A stretch of DNA of 54,882 nt from CALREJ01 sp035547395. Its GTDB lineage: Bacteria; Patescibacteriota; Gracilibacteria; Peribacterales; Peribacteraceae. The stretch covers positions 1-54,882 of the forward strand of contig DASZVA010000009.1 in assembly GCA_035547395.1 (NCBI GenBank), in the 5' to 3' direction. Each line of letters begins with the position of its first letter. Position 1 is the first letter of the stretch. Shown here in pieces: positions 48,480 to 54,882 of this stretch. The notes under the pieces are model-generated. The model saw only the letters and a program-made list of their open reading frames with translations, was not told the origin of the DNA and did no database searches. The position numbers were made by a program, and so were the translations under genes.

Positions 48480-48485
48480 TACACT
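48480..48485 (+). promoter_or_regulatory. -10 box TACACT before a GTG start
   Basis: TACACT, 6 nt, GTG 48492: third instance of TACACT-N6-start in the window. Confidence 0.5.
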
Positions 48486-48491
48486 TGAGCG

Positions 48492-49652
48492 GTGCGCCTT
48501 CGTCTTCCCCTCCTCGCGCTCATCTCTCTCATACTCGTTCCTGCCGCGCATGCAGAGCAGGATACGTCGTGGGATTTTCGCGATCCCTCGTTTCAAGTCA
48601 CGCAGCAATCGCTCTCGAGCGTGACGCGCGGTGCCGACGGCCTGCATATTCAAACGAATACGGATGGATTTCTCTTCTGGCAAAATCCCTTCGTGCATCC
48701 GTTCGACGTGATGACGTTGCATGTGATCCAAAACAAAAGTGCGACCGACCCAGGCCTCATCTGGCATCCCCCGGGCACGCCCGCAGACGCGACCACGCAA
48801 CTCTTTTTTCATATCAATGCGGACGGCAACGCGCAGGACATTGATGTCGTGCCGACGGATAACCCGCTCTGGAGCTGGCAGACGGATCAGTTCGGCATCG
48901 GATTTCCGGCGGGCAGCGATATCGTGATTCAGTCGATCACATTCAAGCAATACTCGACGTGGGAAAAAATCGCCGAAGCATGGAAAAGCTTCTGGACGTT
49001 CGATCAGTTCCGTCCGTATTCGATCAACTTTCTCTGGGGACCGGAATTCACGTTCAGCCCGACAGCCAGAGCAAATCTCTTCACGTCTCTTCCGCCGCAC
49101 GGCATGTCCGCGGACCGGTTGTTTTACAGCATCATCGGCATCGCAGTTTTGATCGGCCTCGTCTTTTTCTTTTTTTCTCCGACGCGCCGGGAAGGACTGA
49201 AAACGGGGACGGTCATCGTCTGCACGGTCTTCATCGCAATCTGGATTCTCTTTGATCTGCGTATGGGATCCGAGATTCTGTCGTACGCGTTTACGGATAT
49301 ACGAACGTACGTGTCTCCGCCTGCAAACGAAAAGACGTTCCGCACCCACGGCAATTTTTACACGATTGCACATGCCATGCTGCCGACCATTGAGAAATAT
49401 GATCACTACGTGGTTTTTGAGCCGAACGATTCGCCATTCTATGCGAACCTGCGCTACATGAGCTATCCGAGCATTCCGATGCATCCCGAACAGGACACGT
49501 CGAAGGTGCATTTGTGGGTGGTAATGGACAGACGCGATGTGCAGATCGGCGCAGATCATCGTCTGGCCGACGGAAACGGAAAAATACTGACGGCCAGCGG
49601 ACACGTTCTGCAGGATTTCGGTAACGGCACGTTCCTCTTCGCCATCCCATGA
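48492..49652 (+). CDS. Secreted/membrane protein paired with a GT-C transferase (386 aa)
   Basis: Not assigned to a family. The GTG start gives a signal peptide (MRLRLPLLALISLILVPAAHA-E). Residues ~22-180 look like a beta-sandwich ectodomain (WDFRDPSFQVTQQSL, LHIQTNTDGFLFWQNP). Two membrane helices (~215-235 and ~243-262) follow, then a soluble C-terminal part with YDHYVVFEPNDSPFYANLRYMSYPSIP. It overlaps the next gene by ATGA at 49649-49652, so it is translationally coupled to the polytopic glycosyltransferase-like protein and probably forms a complex with it. The TACACT box 6 nt before GTG argues for that start. Confidence 0.7.
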   Translation: MRLRLPLLALISLILVPAAHAEQDTSWDFRDPSFQVTQQSLSSVTRGADGLHIQTNTDGFLFWQNPFVHPFDVMTLHVIQNKSATDPGLIWHPPGTPADATTQLFFHINADGNAQDIDVVPTDNPLWSWQTDQFGIGFPAGSDIVIQSITFKQYSTWEKIAEAWKSFWTFDQFRPYSINFLWGPEFTFSPTARANLFTSLPPHGMSADRLFYSIIGIAVLIGLVFFFFSPTRREGLKTGTVIVCTVFIAIWILFDLRMGSEILSYAFTDIRTYVSPPANEKTFRTHGNFYTIAHAMLPTIEKYDHYVVFEPNDSPFYANLRYMSYPSIPMHPEQDTSKVHLWVVMDRRDVQIGADHRLADGNGKILTASGHVLQDFGNGTFLFAIP

Positions 49653-51091
49653 GCATCGTCGCATTCATCATCGGCACACTGCTTCCGGCAATCAGCGGCC
49701 TGCTGCTGCTGACGATGCTCGAAGGAAGAAACCCCGCGCTGTTTTTTTGGGAGCGCGTCGCGCTCGGGTTCGTTTTCGGACTCACGTTCACGATGTTTCT
49801 GGCATTTCTCTGTACTGTCGCATCTTTACCACTGATGCTTCCCGTTTTCCTCGGCGTACAGATCGTCGTACTTGCCGCATCGTTCATACTGCGGCGATTC
49901 CTGCCGCATGCGCCGCTCCGGTCGTCGCGTATGACAGATGCGTCGCCGGCCGTCTCTCCGTGGATCACGATCACGCTGCAGACGCTCCTGCTCTGGGTGA
50001 TTGTCAAAGCGGTGATAAGCGGAGTCGTGTTCCTGCTGATGACGCCGACATATCTCGATGACTCGCTCACGAACTGGGATCTGCGCGGCAAGGTCTATTA
50101 CGTCGATCATGCATTGACGCTGGTGATGCCCAACGAAGATCCGTCGACGTCGCCGCGGGGCGTGAGTTCGTATCCGCCGACGGTGCCGCTCGCCAAAGAC
50201 TGGCTCGCGCAATTGGCAGGCAATTGGAACGATCCGCTGGTCAACAGCATCCATATTCTCTGGTATCTGTGTGCGCTCGCGCTCGTCTACTACGCGGTAC
50301 GCCGCTATGCGTCCCGGGAATGGGCGATGCTCGGCGCGTACATTCTCGGCAGCATGCCGCTCTACCTGATGCACGGCGCGAATGCGTATGCCGATGCATT
50401 CGTATCGGTACATGTCTTTGCAGCGGTCTCGATGCTCTTTCATGCGGGACGCAGCACGGACGATGACGACCGATGGGCGTATATGCGCATCGCGGCCGTG
50501 GGTGGCGCGCTTCTCAGTTTCACAAAAAACGAAGGCATGATCGTCTATCTGCCGCCGTTCCTGCTGGTTGCGGCTGCGCTTCTCTGGACATGGTATCGAT
50601 CGAAAAAAATACCCGCGGCGACAATCGGCAGAATGCTTCTCTGCTTCGCAGTCGCACTCATCGCGATCACCATTCCCTGGCTCCTCTTCAAATGGAGCCA
50701 TCATCTGACGTTCGGAAACGCCAAACCGTTCACGAGTCTCGGCATCGGCTGGCAGCCGGGCGTGTTGACCTCCATCTTTATCAACACGTTCTTTGAGGGG
50801 AACTGGCTGCTGCTGTTCCCGTTGCTCTTTCTGCTTTTCATCTGGCGCTGGAAAACCGCCTTTACGGGCTTGATCATTCTCACCGCGTATTTCCTCATCA
50901 TTTACATCGGACAGGGATCGCTCTATCTCTTCACGCGTCTGTCTATGGAAGCGTTGATGCAAACCGGCTACGCGCGCGGGCTCGTCCAGCTGATGCCGGT
51001 CGCAGTGCTTCTCACGACGCTCCTCCTGAAGGATGTATGGCAACCGCTTGCCAAAGCGCTTGCCAGAGAAGGTGAAATACAGACTGGCTAG
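49649..51091 (+). CDS. Polytopic GT-C-like membrane glycosyltransferase (480 aa)
   Basis: A 480-residue membrane protein with about eleven to twelve hydrophobic helices and an early exo-loop carrying TYLDDSLTNWDLRGKVYYVDH, an Asp-Asp pair in the place of the catalytic acid of GT-C transferases (ArnT/PMT-like). Further loops include LVMPNEDPSTSPRGVSSYPPT and YLMHGANAYADAF. No closer family can be named. It probably transfers a sugar from a polyprenyl-phosphate donor, an inference from fold and neighbours. It is coupled by ATGA overlap to the upstream secreted protein. The Trm11-like gene begins 56 bp after its stop. Confidence 0.72.
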   Translation: MSIVAFIIGTLLPAISGLLLLTMLEGRNPALFFWERVALGFVFGLTFTMFLAFLCTVASLPLMLPVFLGVQIVVLAASFILRRFLPHAPLRSSRMTDASPAVSPWITITLQTLLLWVIVKAVISGVVFLLMTPTYLDDSLTNWDLRGKVYYVDHALTLVMPNEDPSTSPRGVSSYPPTVPLAKDWLAQLAGNWNDPLVNSIHILWYLCALALVYYAVRRYASREWAMLGAYILGSMPLYLMHGANAYADAFVSVHVFAAVSMLFHAGRSTDDDDRWAYMRIAAVGGALLSFTKNEGMIVYLPPFLLVAAALLWTWYRSKKIPAATIGRMLLCFAVALIAITIPWLLFKWSHHLTFGNAKPFTSLGIGWQPGVLTSIFINTFFEGNWLLLFPLLFLLFIWRWKTAFTGLIILTAYFLIIYIGQGSLYLFTRLSMEALMQTGYARGLVQLMPVAVLLTTLLLKDVWQPLAKALAREGEIQTG

Positions 51092-51147
51092 CTTCGCATC
51101 CGCTGCATGCACGCTATTCTACGGTCGAACTTTCCCGACGTTTTTCC

Positions 51148-52371
51148 ATGAACACCTACTGTGCTTTCCTTGGCAACCAACCGCAGATCAGCATCGCGGA
51201 GCTGAGATCCGTCTTCAGCGACTTCGCGTTTGAACGCATGATCGGTCCGACGATCGTGATTTTTTCGACCGCCTCGGACATTTCGAACAAACAATTGAAG
51301 GATTGGGGCGGCGTCTTCCTGGTTGCGAAACAAGTCGCGCGCGACAATGCGGACATCAAGAACGTCGGCAGCATTCTGGTGAAGGAAACGGCAGACGTGC
51401 GCGGCAAAGTGACATTCAGCCTGCGCGCATACGGCGTGGCGAAGTCGGTCGTCCACAATCTGTATCGCGACGGCAAAGCAGCACTGAAGAAACAGGGCAA
51501 AGCGGTGCGCTACATCGGCAACGAGCGAAAGCCGGCGGTCTCCGCGCTTTTGCGCGACGCGGGAGTGGTGGACGGCAAACACGGCTGCGAGCTGGTGCTG
51601 CTCGGTGATGAAAATTTTCTGTGGATCGGACGGACGGTCGCCGTGCAGGATCCGGACAGCTACACCAAGCGCGATATGCACAAGCCCGTACGCGACACGC
51701 GCGTGGGGCTGCTGCCGCCGAAACTCGCGCAGATGATGCTCAACCTCGGCAACTGGATCGCGCATGAAATCGACCCCAAGGCCAAGAAAACGATCACCGT
51801 CTTCGATCCGTTCTGCGGCACGGGCGTGATTCCCATGGAATCCCTTTTGCGCGGCTGGCCGGTCCTGGCATCGGACGTCTCGCTCAAGGCGGTGAACGGC
51901 TGCGAGAAAAATCTGGAGTGGATCCGCAAGGAAGAAAAAATTCTGAAGAAAGACGTCGCGAGCACCGTCTGGAAGCAGGATGCGACGAAGGATTTTGATC
52001 TCAAGGAAAAACCCCAGGTGATCGTGACCGAGACGACGCTCGGACCCGGCCTCACGGACCGCCCGACCGCCAAGGATGCTGCGAAGATGAAGACGGAATG
52101 CGAAGCAATCGAAATCGCCTTCCTCGAGAACGTCGCAAAGAATCTTCCGAACGTGCCGGTCGTCGCCACATTCCCGGTCTGGTATTTGAAATCCGGTCCG
52201 CTTTTTTTGGAAAAAACCTGGAAGAAAATCGAGGAGATCGGTTTCACGCCGGTGCTCCCCGGCGGTATGAAGGGCGATCAATCCGACAGACTCTCGCTCA
52301 TCTATCGCAGACCCGACCAGCTCGTCGGCCGCGAGATCGTGATTCTGAAACCAGTGATAAGTGGCAAGTGA
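51148..52371 (+). CDS. Trm11-like RNA/DNA methyltransferase
   Basis: A 407-residue class I SAM-dependent methylase related to Trm11/TrmG10 tRNA guanine-N2 methyltransferases. The N-terminal ~160 residues may be a THUMP-like RNA-binding region. KRDMHKPVRDTRVGLLPPKLAQMMLNL is the linker typical of this group. Motif I is DPFCGTGVIPMESLLRG (~220-236), and the acidic loop after motif II reads DVSLKAVNGCEKNLEW. The catalytic position usually held by DPPY reads TETTLGPG, a variation that may alter the target. The last codons (PVISGK) lie inside the left arm of a 7-bp-periodic hairpin, so the C-terminus appears to have grown into the repeat. Confidence 0.82.
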   Translation: MNTYCAFLGNQPQISIAELRSVFSDFAFERMIGPTIVIFSTASDISNKQLKDWGGVFLVAKQVARDNADIKNVGSILVKETADVRGKVTFSLRAYGVAKSVVHNLYRDGKAALKKQGKAVRYIGNERKPAVSALLRDAGVVDGKHGCELVLLGDENFLWIGRTVAVQDPDSYTKRDMHKPVRDTRVGLLPPKLAQMMLNLGNWIAHEIDPKAKKTITVFDPFCGTGVIPMESLLRGWPVLASDVSLKAVNGCEKNLEWIRKEEKILKKDVASTVWKQDATKDFDLKEKPQVIVTETTLGPGLTDRPTAKDAAKMKTECEAIEIAFLENVAKNLPNVPVVATFPVWYLKSGPLFLEKTWKKIEEIGFTPVLPGGMKGDQSDRLSLIYRRPDQLVGREIVILKPVISGK

Positions 52372-52430
52372 TCAGTGATCAGATTGCATTCATTCGTACT
52401 TATCACTCACCACTCACCACTTGCCACTGT
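52351..52430. repeat. 7-bp-periodic inverted repeat overlapping the methylase stop
   Basis: The left side has GTGATCA steps (52368-52382 region). The right side has CACTCAC, CACTCAC, CACTTGC in phase. The outer arms AGTGGCAAGTG (52360-52370) and CACTTGCCACT (52418-52428) match perfectly. The repeat includes the methylase stop codon (TGA 52369-52371) and ends 9 bp before the next ATG. Confidence 0.65.
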
Positions 52431-52438
52431 CGATCATC

Positions 52439-52981
52439 ATGCGAAAAATTGCCGCACAAGTCATTATCGTCCTCTTCTGCCTCTGGCACATGTTCGCGGT
52501 CGGCGTGTACGCGATTCCGCGCGCGTCGAGCGACACGCTCTCGATATCGTTGAGGTCCGTACTGCTGCCGGTCGTCACTCCTTACATGCTGATCACCAGC
52601 CAGTGGCAGCTATGGGATCTGTTTTCACCGGATCCTCTGCGCAGAGTCGACTACTACCGCATCGAGGCGTATCAGCGCGGCGCATGGTTCCCGGTCACGA
52701 CCATGAGCGCCAATGATTACAATATCTGGCGCCATCCGTTTTACTCGAAACTCTTCGTGAACGTCTTCAATGAATTCGACAAGAATACGGACGGCGCAAA
52801 AGAGCGGCTGATGCAGCTGCTCGTCTGCAAACCCTATCACCTGCCGCAAGGCACGCAGATCCGTCTGGTGTATGAATACTACGTGGTGCCGGGAAACGAT
52901 GTTGATTGGAATCGCTGGAAGCCCACGTTTGCCAATGACAGCGGACCCGTCACCTCCTGTCCTGATCCCCCCGACGCATGA
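52439..52981 (+). CDS. Membrane protein paired with the HTTM protein (180 aa)
   Basis: Not recognised. MRKIAAQVIIVLFCLWHMFAVGVYAIP is an N-terminal hydrophobic helix (uncleaved signal anchor or signal peptide). A second hydrophobic stretch lies near 40-55. A soluble domain follows (DYYRIEAYQRGAWFPVTTMS, PFYSKLFVNVFNEFDKNTDGAKERLMQLL, TQIRLVYEYYVVPGNDVDWNRW). Such proteins are often found directly before HTTM genes. It overlaps the HTTM start by ATGA (52978-52981), so the two are translationally coupled. The upstream gap is filled by the heptamer hairpin. Confidence 0.7.
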   Translation: MRKIAAQVIIVLFCLWHMFAVGVYAIPRASSDTLSISLRSVLLPVVTPYMLITSQWQLWDLFSPDPLRRVDYYRIEAYQRGAWFPVTTMSANDYNIWRHPFYSKLFVNVFNEFDKNTDGAKERLMQLLVCKPYHLPQGTQIRLVYEYYVVPGNDVDWNRWKPTFANDSGPVTSCPDPPDA

Positions 52982-53988
52982 TGTTTCTACGATCCCTGCA
53001 GGCTTTTTTCTTTTCGACGCAATCCGCGCGCGGGTTCGGGCTCATGCGCATCGCCTGGGCGACGGTCGCCTTCTCGTATTTTCTGATGCAGTGGCAGGAC
53101 ATTGATTTCTTTTACGGAAATGACGGATTCATGAATCCCGACCTCTCGCACACGCTCATGCGCAGCAATCTGCATTACACGTTTCTGGCTGTCGTCACGT
53201 CGCCGCATGCGGTGTTCGCGCTGTATCTGCTGATGCTGCTCTGCATATTTGCAACGGCGGTGGGCATCTTCCCGCGGTTCATGCTCATCGCGAGCGTGCT
53301 TTTGATGTTTTCTTTTCATGAGCGTGACACCATGGTGCTCGGCGGCGGGGACACGCTGCTGCGCAACATCGGATTCATCCTCGCGATCAGTCCGTGCATC
53401 GATGCATTTTCGCTCAAGCGGCTCGATGCACAGCATCGCAACATTGAAAAAACCGGCACACTGCTTCCTCCGCCGACCATGTCCGCGTGGCCGTACCGCC
53501 TGCTGCTGTGGCAGATGATCGTGCTGTACGGGACGTCCTTTTGGTACAAGATGCTCGGCACCATGTGGACGTCCGGCACGGCGGTGCAGGCGGCATTGCA
53601 TCAGCCTTTTTTCTCGCGCTGGCCTGATTCCATCATCAATCCGCTCATGCCGATGGCGCACCTTGTCGATTGGGCAAGCCTGATATGGGAAGGTCTCTGG
53701 ATCCTGCTGCTTGTCCCCCGCTGGCTGACGGATCTGCTGCCGAAGCAAATCCCGCGCATTCCGCTCAAGCGTATCCTGATGATCTTCGGCATTTTCTTCC
53801 ACGGATCGATCTTCATTCTGATGGACGCCGGTTCCTTCTCGCTCGTGATGTTCACCGCGTACCTGGGCCTCATTCGGGATGATGATATCGCATGGTTCGC
53901 GCGTCTCTTTCCGCGCGTTGCCGCCTTACCGAGTCGCTTCATACGGCGAATCGTCGGTCGGGAAATGCAAAGGCCGGCCGTCTCGTAA
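52978..53988 (+). CDS. HTTM (vitamin K-dependent gamma-carboxylase-like) membrane protein
   Basis: A 336-residue protein with about six or more hydrophobic helices matching the HTTM domain (PF05090, horizontally transferred transmembrane). The start ARGFGLMRIAWATVAFSYFLMQWQDIDFFYGNDGF contains the first family helix with R at the membrane edge. FHERDTMVLGGGDTLLRNIGFILAISPC holds the conserved His-Glu/Asp and the Gly-Asp loop. LWQMIVLYGTSFWYKMLGTMW is the central helix with the conserved Lys. The family resembles gamma-glutamyl carboxylase, and bacterial members are often of unknown role. It is coupled to the 180-residue partner. Confidence 0.85.
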   Translation: MMFLRSLQAFFFSTQSARGFGLMRIAWATVAFSYFLMQWQDIDFFYGNDGFMNPDLSHTLMRSNLHYTFLAVVTSPHAVFALYLLMLLCIFATAVGIFPRFMLIASVLLMFSFHERDTMVLGGGDTLLRNIGFILAISPCIDAFSLKRLDAQHRNIEKTGTLLPPPTMSAWPYRLLLWQMIVLYGTSFWYKMLGTMWTSGTAVQAALHQPFFSRWPDSIINPLMPMAHLVDWASLIWEGLWILLLVPRWLTDLLPKQIPRIPLKRILMIFGIFFHGSIFILMDAGSFSLVMFTAYLGLIRDDDIAWFARLFPRVAALPSRFIRRIVGREMQRPAVS

Positions 53989-54116
53989 GAATCTCCGCCC
54001 TTGACCGTCTCCAATGCGGAAACCGACGGCGGGAGAGCTTGCATTGCTCCACGAGCATCATTATTCTCAGCCCCCGACCGGTTCGGTTTCCCATAGCTGT
54101 TTTTAGCTTGCTGCAA

Positions 54117-54144
54117 TTGATCCGGACGGGACAACTGGTACACT
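54117..54144 (+). promoter_or_regulatory. Sigma70-type promoter for tRNA-Asn
   Basis: TTGATC (54117-54122), a 16-bp spacer, TACACT (54139-54144), 12 nt before the tRNA 5' end. Confidence 0.55.
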
Positions 54145-54156
54145 TTCTGCACTCGT

Positions 54157-54231
54157 TCCCCTGTAGCTCAGCGGTAGAGCAGGGCGCTGTTAACGCCAAG
54201 GTCGCTGGTTCGAATCCAGCCGGGGGAGCCA
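54157..54231 (+). tRNA. tRNA-Asn (anticodon GTT)
   Basis: The acceptor stem TCCCCTG pairs with CGGGGGA. The D-arm is TAGCTCAGCGGTAGAGC. The anticodon loop CTGTTAA (54187-54193) has anticodon GTT at 54189-54191. The T-arm is CTGGTTCGAATCCAG. Discriminator G is at 54228 and an encoded CCA at 54229-54231. The anticodon stem has one G-A end mismatch. A serine recombinase gene overlaps on the opposite strand, so this is a likely integration target. Confidence 0.97.
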
Positions 54232-54882
54232 CTTTGAACACTAGGTCGATTTAGAAGCATTTCATAGTTATCTTTTGCTTTATAGGAAGCCAAAACTCCA
54301 TTGGACACTGTGAGTTCGGAAAACACCTTGTGGGTAATTTTTCGCTTTTCTGCGTCCGTACCGTATTTGAAGCTAGCCGTAGCTCCTTTTGTCATTTCGG
54401 AAAAGGTAAGGATGAAATCGAGCATTTCTTTCTCAGTTGCCGTATAAGCTGCCTGCTCTGTGTCGAGTTCTTCCAATTGCTGAATCTTCTCATTGGCTTG
54501 GCGTGTCCATTCGAGAAAAGACATACCCTCACGCAGAAGAGTTATCTTATTGTCATTTAGGTACTTTTGATCAGCCAACACAGTCATGCGGCGGCGATGC
54601 AGGTCTTCCAATTCCCTATTGCGTCGATCAGCCGCTTTTGCCAACCCACTTGCCGCACCTCTTTCAATTTCGAGCAATTCATCATCCGTAAAATGAATCT
54701 CATCTAGTATCTTCTGTACCATTTCGTCTAAATCTCTCTCACGAAGATTCTTTCGGGAGTTTGTGCAGCCCTCTTTGCATTTGGACCCGTAATATACTTC
54801 ACCATTCTTAGTGGAACGGTATGGGGTGTATTTGCGTCCACAGGAACAGCGGAAGAAGTCACGATACGCAAAGAAAGATTTA
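54168..54882 (-). CDS. Large serine recombinase, C-terminal part, runs off the window
   Basis: Only the C-terminal ~238 residues are visible; the frame is open to the right edge. From the edge inward it reads FFAYRDFFRCSCGRKYTPYR, then YYGSKCKEGC, a recombinase zinc ribbon (CxC...C-x4-C). A long coiled-coil stretch (RRNRELEDLHRRRMTVLADQ, WTRQANEKIQQLEELDTEQ) and KVFSELTVSNGVLASYK follow, as in phage-type serine integrases. The final residues after SVQSGSPG are antisense tRNA-Asn sequence (WIRTSDLGVNSALLYR), so the gene ends inside the tRNA. It is A+T-richer than the rest of the window, consistent with transfer. The catalytic N-terminus lies outside. Confidence 0.85.
   Translation of the reverse strand, partial: KSFFAYRDFFRCSCGRKYTPYRSTKNGEVYYGSKCKEGCTNSRKNLRERDLDEMVQKILDEIHFTDDELLEIERGAASGLAKAADRRNRELEDLHRRRMTVLADQKYLNDNKITLLREGMSFLEWTRQANEKIQQLEELDTEQAAYTATEKEMLDFILTFSEMTKGATASFKYGTDAEKRKITHKVFSELTVSNGVLASYKAKDNYEMLLNRPSVQSGSPGWIRTSDLGVNSALLYR

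Noticed and set aside
48426..52281. Long minus-strand frames of ~400 codons (48426-49664, 49826-51112, 51088-52281)
   Set aside because: Antisense to well-supported coupled genes; no domain motifs and atypical Arg/Glu/His-rich composition.
53601..54152. 183-codon minus-strand frame
   Set aside because: Mostly antisense to the HTTM gene, with no recognisable motif.
54170..54230. Peptide WIRTSDLGVNSALLYR as a protein domain
   Set aside because: It is the antisense translation of tRNA-Asn, not a conserved recombinase sequence.

Overview
The window looks like chromosomal DNA of an uncultivated, small-genome bacterium of the Candidate Phyla Radiation, most likely near Peregrinibacteria/Peribacteria. 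This is an inference. It rests on an AlaRS of only 631 residues without the usual C-terminal domain, a eukaryote-like (type 2) IleRS, many unrecognised proteins beside a few universal genes, a lone small GIY-YIG protein, several SLH-domain surface proteins, and starts without Shine-Dalgarno sequences. By eye the DNA is slightly over half G+C. The standard code with TGA stops is used. Gene density is high, and no gap without a gene exceeds about 300 bases.

Layout. 1-6.5 kb: phosphoribosyltransferase, uvrA, a membrane metallophosphoesterase, a thioredoxin-fold protein and a Nudix hydrolase. 6.5-14.4 kb: three divergent GNAT-like paralogues on the minus strand, interrupted by a plus-strand RelA/SpoT-like protein fused to a DMT (EamA-type) transporter. 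14.5-21 kb: an M20 peptidase, an IleRS carrying two complete histidine-phosphatase domains inserted at two separate sites, and a four-TM holin-like protein. 21-30.7 kb: aquaporin, an SLH protein, a translationally coupled pair of lipoproteins (DUF3160 and a Memo-CapA fusion), and a PadR-PspC/DUF2807 operon behind a 27-bp palindrome. 30.8-43.5 kb: a secretome block with a trypsin-like protease carrying Myxococcus-type Cys-rich repeats and a Ser-rich tail, a 1522-residue LamG/SLH/SH3 protein, a TrmB-type regulator fused to a membrane domain, DoxX, an SLH-YHYH protein and an MFS phosphate-type transporter. 43.8-44.9 kb: tmRNA and GIY-YIG genes in a hairpin-repeat field. 44.9-54 kb: histidine kinase, alaS, a glycosyltransferase-like membrane pair, a Trm11-like methylase and an HTTM pair. 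54.1 kb to the end: tRNA-Asn(GTT) with a large serine recombinase running into it, which marks the edge of an integrated element that continues past the window.

How the genes fit together. Translation and its quality control are represented by ileS, alaS, tmRNA, tRNA-Asn and the Trm11-like enzyme. Stress and alarmone signalling are represented by the RSH fusion, PadR/PspC, the TrmB-membrane protein and an orphan kinase. Cell-surface building is represented by three SLH proteins, LamG, the lipoproteins and the GT-C pair. Promoters fall into two spacing classes relative to the start codon: a -10 box 6-9 nt upstream (leaderless mRNA), or 19-28 nt upstream with a leader that is often pyrimidine-rich. 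Short 7-bp-periodic repeats recur at three sites, once in frame inside ileS.

The strongest candidates for undescribed biology are the IleRS with two embedded histidine phosphatases and the RSH-transporter fusion. The Memo-CapA and TrmB-membrane fusions come next.
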